Under the pieces are notes generated by a model. It had not been told where the DNA came from. It was given only the letters and a program-made list of their open reading frames with translations, and searched no databases. The translations under genes and the position numbers were made by a program. Of a DNA stretch of 64,000 nucleotides, positions 12,427 to 23,748 are shown piece by piece. Position 1 is the first letter of the stretch, and each line of letters starts with the position of its first letter. This stretch comes from Adineta ricciae (taxonomy: Eukaryota; Rotifera; Eurotatoria; Adinetida; Adinetidae): NCBI GenBank assembly GCA_905250025.1, contig CAJNOJ010000009.1, positions 186,001-250,000 of the forward strand. The letters run 5' to 3'.

Positions 12427-13761
12427 TCACAAAACAAAAATAGTGTAGGTTTTCTTATAATTTAATTTATGAAAATTCACGCCATCTTCTGTGGAAATAG
12501 CTAAGACATGTGTACCGAATAAAGTACTTCTGTATGGAATTGTATTATATGATATTATTGAATTAACGTTACCTGTTTTTGTTATATGTAATAAACGTCC
12601 TGATTCGAAGTCACTAATTAGCCAGTCCTCTGCGATGAATGGACAACAATGCAGTGGTTTAGTAGGACACCATGTGACATCGAGAATGAACGACCAAATG
12701 GGTCTTAATGTTTCTGCTGATCGTAAATCCATTCGTGTTGTATTCTCGGAGTGATTTTTGATTATCACGGCAAGGTTTTCTTTATCATATCGAAGAGTAT
12801 CGATGATTTCTTCTGATTTGCATATATTCGATTGCCATTGATGATCGAATTTCTTCGTTGATGCGAGAGTAACTTTCATAATGGACGAGTGCGATTCGTT
12901 CGTTGAGAGAAAAAGACATTTCTCCGAACATGTACATGATAACCATTTGCGTTTTTCAAGAGCTTTTATTTTTTCAATTGACATATCGTTTTCGCTGAGA
13001 AGAAAAACACTTTTCGCTGTAGTTAAAACAAAACATTTCAATGTTGTTGACCAGCATACATCGAAAACCTTTCCATTCCGCCACGGAACTTGTTTGAAGA
13101 TTAGTAAGTCTTCATTTACAAGGCATAGATTAGGTGTTTGATGCATCAAAAGTATGCGATCATTACTAGATAATATACGATAACTCCCTTCAGGTTGATG
13201 AATAGTCCGATAAGTTGGCGAAAGAATCGATAAGTTATAGACTTCTTCGTTTATCCCCCGGATATAAATCGAGTTCGCATCTACTACTAATGGTCGTATT
13301 TGAATATCAATAAAATTCTCATGCAGATTGTTCACTTGTCTTTCTAAATAATCGACCATCGTTGATAATTCGTGGAAATCAGTACGGTTCATCTGTTGGT
13401 CGTGAATTAGTTTATTAACTTTGTTGTGAACTTGATTGATTTCATCGCGTTCTTCATTGACTTTGTCTTTCAACAATCGTTCGACTTCTCGATATTTTTG
13501 TTCGACATAGTGATCGATCTTCTGATGAGAATCCGCTCGCCAGTGTTCAAGTTGCTGTCGATAAGCATCGGCGACAGTCGCAATATCAATCGATTTCAGA
13601 TGAGCATCTAATGATTGAATCGTGTCAACGAATGGATGTAGTCGACTGTTGAGATAGTTATTATGTTCATTCAAATGAACGACACAGATGTTTTGTTGAC
13701 AGCAATGACATAGAGCACATGCTGTACGATCACAAGCATGGATGGCGCATGGTTGAGACAT
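12427..13761 (-). CDS. B-box zinc finger/coiled-coil protein with propeller-like C-terminus
   Basis: Single-exon frame of 444 residues from the ATG at 13761; the frame is open further upstream but that part has no ATG. Residues about 5-35 carry a B-box-like zinc motif (CAIHACDRTACALCHCCQQN, then C and H ligands). A long charged coiled coil follows (about 60-190, for example YREVERLLKDKVNEERDEIN). The remaining 250 residues contain repeated hydrophobic strands with W/L-rich blocks, resembling a TRIM-NHL-like beta-propeller, but I cannot assign exact blades. TRIM-like proteins often act as ubiquitin ligases or scaffolds; no RING finger is present here, so ligase activity is not supported. It converges on the filamin-anillin gene. 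Confidence 0.75.
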   Translation of the reverse strand: MSQPCAIHACDRTACALCHCCQQNICVVHLNEHNNYLNSRLHPFVDTIQSLDAHLKSIDIATVADAYRQQLEHWRADSHQKIDHYVEQKYREVERLLKDKVNEERDEINQVHNKVNKLIHDQQMNRTDFHELSTMVDYLERQVNNLHENFIDIQIRPLVVDANSIYIRGINEEVYNLSILSPTYRTIHQPEGSYRILSSNDRILLMHQTPNLCLVNEDLLIFKQVPWRNGKVFDVCWSTTLKCFVLTTAKSVFLLSENDMSIEKIKALEKRKWLSCTCSEKCLFLSTNESHSSIMKVTLASTKKFDHQWQSNICKSEEIIDTLRYDKENLAVIIKNHSENTTRMDLRSAETLRPIWSFILDVTWCPTKPLHCCPFIAEDWLISDFESGRLLHITKTGNVNSIISYNTIPYRSTLFGTHVLAISTEDGVNFHKLNYKKTYTIFVL

Positions 13762-14581
13762 CGGCGAATAACGCCAAACAGAATTAGAGACAGAATTGAT
13801 GCAAACGAAAGAATTTGTCGTTTTATGATGGCAAATTTTGAAACAATCTCGTATTTTTGAAGGACACCAAAGATTACCTTGATATTTACTCGACAAAATC
13901 GGAGACTTTTCTTTTTAATTTATGATATAATGAAAGATAATCACAACTTTGTCAATATTGAGTTTGCCCGATGGGCTCGATATGCTTTAATTAGCTCATA
14001 AAACATCAAATACATCTCATTCCTTTACATACATTGATCAACATCTCTGGTAAGTTCATTGACAAACGAATTCCTACTCATTCGATAGTTCGCGACGAAA
14101 AACAGTATGAGTAATCTAGTGCGTTTTTATGTTTAGTCAAGTCTGTCAAGTTCGATGCGTAGGAACAGAATGATGTCGTTCGATCGATTGCTTATACATC
14201 GAGTGATTCATCTATCGAAAGGTTACGTCAAAGCATAAATGTATGGCAATCAAAAAGCGCCACGAGACCGTTCACGTTATTTAATTACAAGTACTTTTAT
14301 TTATTTACTTCGATTGTGCTGAAATAATCTATAGCGGACGACCACGCGCAAACAAATATTATTCATATAGAATAGGATGACATTCTCACGAATCAATACA
14401 TCAAAGTAGGCCCGAACATCTATGAGTAACAAAGCATCGTCGTCGTTTTGCTTATCTAGGTAACTTTATCACGTTTTTATTAACAAAAAATATTATTTAC
14501 ATGATTTTGATCATCATATTTCAAAACAACGAGACTACTTACTAATCTTTGCAACAGAGAATAACGAAATACGGAATAAAT
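13762..14581. other. Intergenic region
   Basis: Upstream region of the B-box gene and downstream of the 14.6 kb orphan. Nothing codes here by family or splice evidence; base composition is unremarkable. Confidence 0.45.
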
Positions 14582-15397
14582 TTAAAACCATTCATACTCA
14601 TCACTGATTGCATCGTGAAAAATTTCTTCTTCTTCTTCGTTATCGACATCAGCACACTTTCTTCTCCATCGTTGTCTTACCGTACGAACAATGTGACGTG
14701 TTCGTGCGTGTAAGGTATAACAAGCACCATTCGACGAGTAGTAATGAAATAAGAAACATGAAAATGATCGTACTGCATTTTTAAATTGACCATTTGAAAA
14801 TGGTTGAAATAACAAGGTTAATAACTGAAATAGTCGGTGAATACTGGAGATTAGAATCATTAGACGACTGACAATTAAGTGGATAGCTGATAGGATCGAT
14901 CTTAACATTTGAATCCACCCATAAATGACACGAATAATTTGAATAAGTTTTTCAATGAATAGAAAAATTTCCCGTGTGAATCGATCGATTTGAGCAAAGA
15001 GTCGAAAGATAAATGTGGCTGCTAGACATAGGGAATTATACGTTCGAGAAATATTCTTGACTAAATGCTGAGCACGAGATTTGCGCTTCAATGGTTCTTC
15101 ATATAAATATGCATTGGCTTTTAGACGATGTTTACTAAAAACAAAAAACAAGAAGATTAATGTACAGGAAAACAAAACTATCAAACAAAGTGCTTACGAA
15201 CTGAAACGAACAAGTAATGACGTACGGTGGAAGGGATCGTGCTGCTGTCGCTTTTTGGTCTTGGAGAAAATCATATGTTCTATACAGGTTAGTATTATGA
15301 TAGGAGTGTATGGATATGAATAGTTTTCAAGGCATATATGTATGGTGCGACATATTTGCAACAAACGATTAATAAAGGTAGAATAACCTGTAAACAT
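14582..15397 (-). CDS. Hydrophobic protein of unknown function
   Basis: Two exons, 15397-15198 and 15134-14582, join in frame (753 nt) across a 63-nt intron to give 250 residues. The central part has long amphipathic or membrane-associated helices rich in I/L/F and R (for example FTREIFLFIEKLIQIIRVIY and LMILISSIHRLFQLLTLLF). The C-terminus has a basic patch (RQRWRRK) followed by an acidic run (DNEEEEEIFHDAI). A further 5' exon is possible because a splice-acceptor-like sequence lies just inside the proposed start. I do not recognise the family. Confidence 0.5.
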
Positions 15398-16429
15398 CGA
15401 TATACGTCATTAGATTGCATCCTCCAACGTAGAGAAACGCGGGTGTATGCATAGAATATGTGATGTTTGATGGGTTATATTTGAGTAGAAGATTCCTGTT
15501 ATGTGTGTTGAAAACTACTGCAAGATTAAAATGTTTCTTCACTGATCGAATCAAATAACATGTGTGATCGAGTTCGGTTTTTTTCTTTCTTCTTCTTCTA
15601 ATCAAATATTTGAAATGGAGACCAATGACACGAATACGAAAAAAGGTTCGTTCTTGCGTCTTTTTTGATGATTTTTCTTTCGCGAGATGATTGTACTCAT
15701 AATGACAGAATGAAAGAAGAAAAAAAAAACGACATGTAGGATAACAGATAAACGAACGAGGTTAACATACAATTGAACTCATTATTAATCTATAAAATAT
15801 ATGACGACATAGAATAATACAAAAGTGAGTCTCCATGTTCTATTGAAGTATACTTGATTGATGAAGCATCTTTAGTGCGGTTCGTGTTGCATTGAAGGCA
15901 GACGATTGAATATGCTGATCAAAACAGCAGTTCAGCAACGTTCCTGTAGCACAACTGGAAACTTATTTAACATTGAAGTGATTGAAATGAGTTAGTATAG
16001 ACATTTGTGTGCAATTGATCTTTCGTTTGTTATACATAGTAAGAACTATTACGAATAACTATGAGTCTTGTTTCAAGAAAAACTAAACAATTTCAACACG
16101 AAGGAAAAAGGACAACAAAACCTATGAATATTTGCTACTATTGAATTTCTAATTACACCGCCTAGGGACACTTGGATTTCCAGAAGCTGTCTTTTGTGCA
16201 TAGAAAAAGTTAACATGAGAGTTACGATTGACTTCACATTCTGATGTGATCAATTTCTACGCGCTCATTCTTCATTGTAATAACACAATTTTTTTAATTT
16301 GATAATTGCACGAAATCTCATGATGTGTTGGTAAAATAACGAGATTCTTTAACACATGGCAAACAAAAAACGAAAGAATAGTATTTGTTCATGATATTAG
16401 TAATAATTATCCTATTGTCATTCTCTTAG
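15398..16429. other. Divergent region, possibly with the missing 5' exon of the next gene
   Basis: No conserved coding sequence recognised. The 5' end of the multi-exon gene downstream must lie here or at its edge, since its first recognisable exon begins with a splice acceptor at 16428-16429 and no ATG. Confidence 0.4.
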
Positions 16430-19400
16430 ATCGTAAGGTATCAGTGAAAACTGTGCGGCAAAGGAATTGGATGGATGATATTCAATTGCTACCAGATAGT
16501 ATTGACAAAAGTTAGAATAAAAACAATGAATGATCTTATAAATGATCCGTTTATTGTTTGTAGAACTACTAGATGAATGCTCTGAATTGATTCAGAATTT
16601 TAGTGAGTGCGACTCAGTCGAATTTGTTCCTTGCTATCCATTGAAATTTCGTATTAGTTGACAATAAAAGATCATCATCATCGAAACGTGTTAGGTCAAA
16701 ATCAAAATCGCCAAAATATTCTAGTGAGCCGCTCGCTCCTTCTCTAGATCTATGCTCGAACATTGAATAACACTTGACTTAGTCACGAAAAACAGAAAAG
16801 TTGCTAAAAAAGCTCCAAAACAAAAGTCATACCATCGACGATCAAAACCAACGAAATTAAAACACGCTTTACGAAAGAAAAATCTTTCCCCATCATTTCA
16901 GTACAGTTCAACGGCAAGTACAAATGCTTATCCTTACCATACACCGTTCGTTTTCCACGTTAACGATAAAAATTTCCAGAAACAATATCGAAACTTTCCT
17001 TAGATCACTTCCATGTTACCATTCATATGGTCCAATCCAATGTCCAAAAGATAAATTACCTATGCCAAGAGATCTTTGGTATCGTATTGTGTATTCTCAG
17101 CTACTAGAACAACAATTAAGTAAACAGATACGATTTACGATGAACCATTGGCAATGAGTTTAAATTCTTTTAGTGCCGTCTTCGAAAAGAAAACAAAAAG
17201 AAGGTAGTTTTGTGAATGAAGAAGATTGCAAAAAGCAATCTACAGAAAGTTCAGTTGAAAGCAATAGATCAATTGATGATTCATCAGTTTGGCATAGTAT
17301 GCGACGAGAATTTTGTTATTTACGTTGTCATTGGCAGGAAAATTTAGATGATAAATCTATCAGCAGTAGTCCACGACGACAGCAAACGATGAATGCGGCG
17401 TTTTCGTCACCAATCATAGCAACAAAAATGCTCAAATTAGATGGTACTATTGATGAAACATTTCATTGAACTTACAAATTTCGATTCGTACGAATTTCTT
17501 TTATGAAATAGACGTACCAACTCCTATCACAAAAGAAGAATCACTATTCATAGCACCATCTAAATCTCACAAATCATATCTGAGTAAAATAGTTCTTTGT
17601 GAAGCTATGAAATGATAGATTTTCATTTAGTCAATCATCTGGAGTATGTTCCTGAAACTTTACCATTGGAAAGCGAACATGATCCAGGCCAGTCAAGTAA
17701 AGCTTGTCAATAAACTACTAATCTATTTTTATTTAAAAAATCCAAGATGTTTTACAATCGAAAATCGAAACGCAGAGAGAATGTATAAAAAAAAGTCACA
17801 TCGTTACAGCATAGTCCATTCTTTTATAATCCATAGGTGAGAAAACTGTTCTATCAACTCAATCTGTACACACCGAATTACCCATCCATCCAAGTATATC
17901 CTTAGTTTTAAAACAACTGCTTAAATCATAGAATTTCATTCCTTTCTGCAAAGAGATTCTTCGTAGCTTGTCGACAGATGCTGCATTGGAACGTGAGATA
18001 TATCTCACATTTGCCATGCTCTAGAAAAATTTCTCTGCGTATAGTGATTCTGTCCAATTCCAATCCTTCTGTGCCCTCAATTATCCTTCTGCACAATCAA
18101 CCAATTATTGAAGAATCACTTCGTAAACTCTTTCTCTCTCTCCTCATTCTTTTGAATTCTAATCTGTTCGATATACAGTAACGACGGCATCACTACCATC
18201 TCAAGTACTACCAAAGATTGTATCTATTGAGGACGTTGTGGAGCCTCCTTCCGCTATATCCGATCATCCGATATACAATCAATTGGTTGAATGTATATAC
18301 AAAATTCTCAAACTAGACTGAATTTTTTCCTGTTTTTGATAAGATTATCAACTTCAAGATGTTCTTCGAGTTGAATTATTCAAACGACTAAATCGCCGAT
18401 TGATACACATACGTCAAGCATTGAAGCGCATGTCATCCAACGATATCGAAATAAAACTAAAATACAAACGTGATGGTATAGACTAGTATAAATAATACGT
18501 TACTCATCTCGAAATTCTAGCATTAGCCAAAAAAAGACAAACCCCAGTGGAATCCTTGACCACGGATGAACGACTGGCTATAGCTGAACGTTAGTAGAAC
18601 ATTCTCAATATTCGATTGAAGAAGAAACTTTTACTTATTATTTCCTTTTTTTAAAGTGGAATTAAATGTCTATGAATATGCTCAGGGTAAGTAAAGACTT
18701 CTCATCAAAAGAGTCACATCTCACCAGGAAATTTAGCAGTAGTCGATACTCCATCCACGCAATATATACCGATGGAAACGACAAACGAATCTGAAATACA
18801 CCGGATATCATCAGTATCTCAAATCTCGCCTGTGCGAAAGAGTGCTGTTTCAATACAATCGTTCACCTCAACATTCCAAATAAGTGAATAGTACTTTCTT
18901 GCATACCTCGGCACAAAATGATCATTTTAAAGTTCAACCATCCGTCATTAGTCAATCTGTAGCTCTTCTTTCGACGACAGCAACTCAATTCAGTGATAAA
19001 ACAGGTAAGTTAGACGAAATTAAATATTCACTCCGTCTATTTCACGTAGAAAAACTTCTTTCATGGACTCATCCACTTCTGTCTTACTTCATGAACAATC
19101 TATTTGAACATTCAATACCGTTACGTAAAATTCAAATACACAAACAACGTGAGTGCGCGTAGTCAACTCTGAACTCTTTGTATTGAGAATGAAACATAGT
19201 GGCTCGACGATACGAACATATTTGTGCGAAAGCGAAAGAATTCAATATTGAACAATTACAAACACGTAAGATTGATGTATGATTATTTTCGTCAATATAA
19301 ACTTTTTCTTAATAGAAATCCACGCCAAATCGAAGGGTTCGTATTCAATGTTAATAATCAAAAAACAGATATCATGTTCAATGATTTCAGCTTTAGTACA

Positions 19401-19624
19401 ACAAAAAGCTATTGCGAAACCAACTGAAGAACAATGTTTACGAATGGCCGAATGTAAGTAACAGATATGAATACTTCCGAAAGACAACCTAATTTGTTTT
19501 GTAGTGAAATTATGTCTGTTCGAGCTTGCACGAGGTACAGTTTTTTCTCTTCAATTGTATTTTGACCCTCTCATGTCGTTCTCTTCTAGAACAAACCGAA
19601 CGAAATCAATTAAACTTGGAATAA
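16430..19624 (+). CDS. Orphan gene of many small exons, charged helical protein (5' incomplete)
   Basis: A chain of short exons with GT-AG introns of about 40-80 nt; the first exon has not been found. Convincing segments include DRKVSVKTVRQRNWMDDIQL (from 16430), CPKDKLPMPRDLWYRIVYSQ (about 17038-17100), an exon from 17173 starting MPSSKRKQKE, LINHLEYVPETLPLESEHD (about 17635), DVLRVELFKRLNRRLIHIRQ (about 18360), RQTPVESLTTDERLAIAE (about 18540), LSWTHPLLSYFMNNLFEHSI (about 19058), YEHICAKAKEFNIEQLQ (about 19215) and FELAREQTERNQLNLE before TAA at 19622-19624. The downstream half joins in frame by hand; parts around 16.9 and 17.9 kb remain uncertain. The product looks soluble, charged and helix-rich with disordered Ser/Lys stretches. 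I do not recognise a family. Confidence 0.55.
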
Positions 19625-19760
19625 ACTTCGTATTTCTTGTTGCATGTTGTTTTCTTTTCTGTTTATTAATGATCTTTTCTTGTTCTTATTTCGGTTTTTT
19701 TTCTTGTTTACAAAAACAAGCGAAAGAAAAGTTCGAAAAACAAACAAAACAATCGATTTC

Positions 19761-20253
19761 TTATGCTGTAGCAATAGCTGTTGATTGTTCGCCCGGTACA
19801 GTTCTGATAATATCTGAATCACCTGGATCAGTTATAGCAAGAATTCCAACACGAAAGTATTTGCCGCAAGCTGTACCTAATTCAATGTTATTTCCACCAT
19901 AGTGATGTACACCAGTCTTGGCTAACATAGCATAGTATTCGATTTCACTCTTTCTATACACGAAAAAGTTGTCGAAAGATTTGATTATGGAGGAAGAAGG
20001 TCATCTATCGTCTCACCTGATTTGTGGTGTATTGCCTGAAACAAGGATCAATTTAGCTTGACCGTTGCGTAAAGCTTTCAATGTTTGACGATAACCGAGT
20101 ACGTATTTACCAGATTTCATCACAAGTTGAAGACGTTGATTGATCGTCTCAGCTTGCTTTTTCTATAGATGAAGGTAAACGAAAAAATGACAATAAATGA
20201 ATGAAATTTCTTCGTTCGTAACATACTCCAGCGACTTTTTTTGGTGGTGCCAT
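19761..20253 (-). CDS. RPL30: Large-subunit ribosomal protein eL30 (RPL30)
   Basis: Three exons (20253-20227, 20162-20017, 19953-19761) total 366 nt, 121 residues, close to the usual 115. eL30 is a 60S ribosomal protein with an L7Ae-like kink-turn RNA-binding fold. Diagnostic stretches are [58 protein letters not shown] and [14 protein letters not shown]. The first exon codes only nine residues (MAPPKKVAG). The C-terminal tail is slightly extended. It is head to head with the SR protein gene, with 299 bp between start codons. Confidence 0.97.
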
Positions 20254-20552
20254 AATCTGAAAAAGATGAAAGATATTAAATCATTGATTGTGAAAGTAAA
20301 AATGAGCTATAATAAACAAAAATCCATTGGAAATGGTATTATTCAGTCGCCATTATCGTTCGATTCATCATTCGAATAGGTTTGAGCCTCCATTTCAACC
20401 GATATTTCTCTCCGACAGTGAGAGCGCTACTGTCGCCGATGAGATTTCTCACTCGTTTACTTGTTCTTCTCTTTCTATGTTACAATCAATAACATCATGT
20501 GTAGATGTTTTCTTTTGTTTTCTAATTATTATTTTCAAATCGTTTTTTTCAG
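20254..20552. promoter_or_regulatory. Shared divergent promoter region of eL30 and the SR-protein gene
   Basis: 299 bp between two opposite start codons, so both core promoters and 5' UTRs must lie here unless a remote exon exists. The right edge is a pyrimidine tract plus CAG directly before the ATG at 20553, which is a splice acceptor; it implies a 5' UTR intron or spliced-leader addition. No TATA box is asserted. Confidence 0.45.
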
Positions 20553-22066
20553 ATGCGTTCGTCCAGTGGACCATTGAAGTTGTTCATTGGTAATATTGGT
20601 GATAACAATAAATCAGATTTGAGCCGAGTATTTAGTAAATATGGTGAAATTTCCACGATTTATGTCGATGAAAAGAAGAACTTTGCTTTCGTGGAATTTA
20701 CTTCTGTGAGTGACGGCGAACGTGCTTTACACGATATCAATCACAAAACAGTGAATGGCTCACGACTTCGTGTGGAATATGCCAAATCGGATAAAGTTTC
20801 CCGAGATGCTCGCCGACCAAATTCACGTGAACGTTCACCCACATCCACATTTTATAATCACTTACAGGTTTGATACATCAGCAATTCGAAATGTTTATTC
20901 AAATCTTTCGTTTCTTCATATCAAAGGTAACAGCAAATCGTCTGCCACCAATAGATTCAATTCGTCAGAACTATTATCAAAATCATCCACTTGCAATGAT
21001 GCCCGCTTCAGCTATGTCTCGTGGTCGATCGTTGACGCCGCCATCGTTTAAACAGAATGCTCGTATTTCATCCATGTCTCATTTGCGATCTCAAGAATTC
21101 TATCCACCTTACTATCCACATCATCCATCTGTCTACACCGATCCAGCGTATTATCGAGCATATGCAGACCCGTATTTGATACAACGTTTGCCACCGCCGC
21201 CACCAGGTGCTTTTTTGCGTTCGACATCACCATCATCGTCCCGTGCTCATCGACATATGTATCCGTCAGCGGTTTATGACCGTTATCCTTCAGTATCTTC
21301 GCATAAACGATTGTTACATCGAAGTCGGAGTCGTAGCAGACGCAGGTACATATTTCAAATCTTGCCCTCCTTGCCTTTTCTGTCATCGATGATAAACAAA
21401 ATCGATTGCTTCGCCGTCCTACTAATGTCATTTGATTTCCTCCTTCGTCGTCCGTTGCGTCCTTGCCAAAAAAGCATCTACTTCCAACGATCGACTAAAC
21501 TTTCTCTCTTTTTCCAAAGACAGACAGCTATTCGATGACTTATGGAAAAATAATCATTGAAAAGGTTGGTTTTTTCCAAGTGAAGTTTCTGTTTTAGAAA
21601 AAAAAAACTAACACAAAAATCGTTGTCGATCAGCAAGATAATTGATTATAATGTTGTGTATCTTTAGAAATTCGCCAACACGAAAAGGTCGATCCAGTCG
21701 TGAGAGAAAACGCAAGCGACGAACTTCCAGTTCATCTTCACCTAAACATCAACGCGATCGTGGCCCGCAAACACCACCATCTACACATCGAACTAAAAGA
21801 CGGTAAAGTCGAATTCGATTTTCAAATTTCTTAACCATTCATTCTTTTTTTTAATACAAAGGTCTCGTTCTGATTCTAACACAGTTGCTTCAACATCGGA
21901 AAAAAAATCACGCTCAACGTCTTCATCATCTTCTGAAGATGACAAGCAATCAGATTCTAGACGGTATGAATTCTCTCCGTACAAAACTCACCTCTATCTT
22001 CTTTCTCTTAGACCACAAAACAATAGTTCAGATCGCAAACATTCAAAAAGAAAGACACGAGAATAA
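20553..22066 (+). CDS. SR-type splicing factor with single RRM
   Basis: Five exons (20553-20867, 20927-21345, 21668-21802, 21862-21963, 22012-22066) total 1026 nt, 341 residues. Residues about 8-78 are an RRM with RNP2 LKLFIGNI and RNP1 KNFAFVEF. This is followed by a region rich in Tyr, Pro and Met with a six-Pro run, then arginine/serine stretches (RSRSRSRRR, RERKRKRR) and a Ser-rich, Lys/Arg tail ending KHSKRKTRE. That order is typical for SR and SR-like pre-mRNA splicing regulators, nuclear and phosphorylated on RS dipeptides. The intron between exons 2 and 3 is 322 nt, long for this window, and might contain regulatory sequence. Precise orthology (SRSF or RBM4-like) is unclear. Confidence 0.85.
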
Positions 22067-22648
22067 ATCAATTTTTAAAGTTAATAATATTACAATATTT
22101 GTTTACTTTGTTCGACTCTCTCTCTCTTCCCTTCTATACCTGTACGTGTGCTTTTTTTTTCTCACTAAACATTCGTTATGTGATGCGAACATTTCCTACT
22201 ATTGAGTTGGACTTTTTTTTTACTAATTCAGTTGTTTTTTGTTATATGTTGTGCGAGCACATATATCTCGTACTTTTCAACTATCTTTGATTGTGGTTAA
22301 TGTTGATGTTTTTGCTCAAGAGAAAATAAATCGAACGATGAACACATAAATATACGTGCGAAACAACTGTTCGAATTCACATTTTGTAAAAAAATACTTG
22401 AAGAGAAAATTTTCACATTAGTTAGCTCAGAGAAATGTAAAGGTATAACATTTCGTTTGTTTACTTACTTAAGTAAAATTAATCTCACTATTTTTTCTTA
22501 TGAAAATCATGCGTTCGACGAGTATTTTTCATTTAACAATTGTTTAGTTGATAATAGAAACGCCGCTGTGCTTCGGTGAGGATCACAAACTTTGTTTTGA
22601 ATACCGCTCAGATTAAATGCATTCGATTCTTTTTAGCGAAAGCGCGAT
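22067..22648. other. Intergenic region
   Basis: 3' UTR and spacer after the SR gene; T-rich with short C/T runs near 22115-22130. A splice-acceptor-like TTTTTAG at about 22630-22636 just precedes the next gene. Confidence 0.45.
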
Positions 22649-23074
22649 ATGGATGTTGATATAGGAGAAATCGTAACGAACTTCAAAAAAGCATATCCCA
22701 ATGATGACTTCTTGGTTCAGAAGCATAAACCATGTACAAGCGCCGGTCGGTATCATGGAGATACATTATTGGATGTTAAATTAGAAGTCGGCGAGTGTCT
22801 GACAATCTACAAATTGGAGAAGTCTTCTGGCTCTGCTAGTATCAATTCTGATGAATTGAAATCGAAAGCATTTCCATTTGTCTACGATACGAAAAGCGAA
22901 ACGGATATAGAAAAAAGACACGATCTCATTCGTACGAGCTTAAAGAATTTGCTCCCAAACTATCGTGTTCATACATTCATCTTTACAGAAAACTGCGTTC
23001 ATGCAGGTTACTACAAAGCATGTGCAAGTTTCAAGAAGGAATACGGATCAGACTTTATTGTTTTCTTAACTTAA
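22649..23074 (+). CDS. Intronless 141-residue protein of unknown function
   Basis: One uninterrupted frame from ATG to TAA. The protein is mixed alpha/beta in look, with no signal peptide and no membrane helix. Distinct blocks are IGEIVTNFKKAYPNDDFLVQ, LKVEVGECLTIY-like strands around residue 50, and VHTFIFTENCVHAGYYKACA near the C-terminus. Codon use resembles its neighbours, and the acceptor-like site 12 nt upstream suggests a spliced 5' leader. I do not recognise the family; it could be a lineage-specific gene. Confidence 0.6.
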   Translation: MDVDIGEIVTNFKKAYPNDDFLVQKHKPCTSAGRYHGDTLLDVKLEVGECLTIYKLEKSSGSASINSDELKSKAFPFVYDTKSETDIEKRHDLIRTSLKNLLPNYRVHTFIFTENCVHAGYYKACASFKKEYGSDFIVFLT

Positions 23075-23748
23075 ACAGTTTTTGCGCAAAATTCTACAAA
23101 TAACATCTTTATTTCAAGTAGATACCGCTCAATAAAATGCCCCTCTAACAATTCTGCTTGTTATTGTTAACTAGAGACATCTATGTAGACAATCGAGATT
23201 AGTCAATTGTCAATATTTCTTCTGGCATTCTGCTTTGAATGGAAACGATTGCAAAAATATTTTCCTTTATAAAATTTCTTGAATTGTAAAAAACAAATGT
23301 TATGGTCACGGATGATCGATTGGCTTTCCGTTGTGTATCTACCTACCGTCAAAATCGCCGGTAATAAAAAAAGTAACGAAGTAAAGTAAAGGACAGGCAA
23401 GACAAGTGAGCACAGTACAGCGAAACAGTGATTCATCATCTCCGCTACTCGAATAAATAGGTCGCAACTGAATCGAATTTCATAAACAAAAAGTCAACAG
23501 AGGAAAAAGTTGGAAGAAATTAAAGCAGAAAGAAATATTTTGTTACTTTTGCAGCTCGTGTCCATCGCATTGACTATCGATGTTATGATTTTTCTTCTAA
23601 TTTTCTAGATGAAATTTCTCCTGACCAAATAATGAACGAATAGTAAAAAGAGGAAAAATCTTGTCATCATTTTTCCTGAATATTCCTTATGATTGTTTGA
23701 TTTCATCAGCAGCAACAAACGACTTTTGAATCAAAGAAAATTGAAGCA
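23075..23748. other. Intergenic region
   Basis: Spacer between two same-strand genes. An AATAAA at about 23131 could end the upstream transcript. No other feature seen. Confidence 0.45.

Noticed and set aside
13426..13611. Plus-strand frame opposite the B-box coiled coil
   Set aside because: Hydrophobic translation is the complement of the charged coiled-coil codons; no start context or partner.
21048..21431. Minus-strand 127-codon frame over the SR gene
   Set aside because: Lies wholly opposite exon 2, whose RRM/RS reading is unambiguous.
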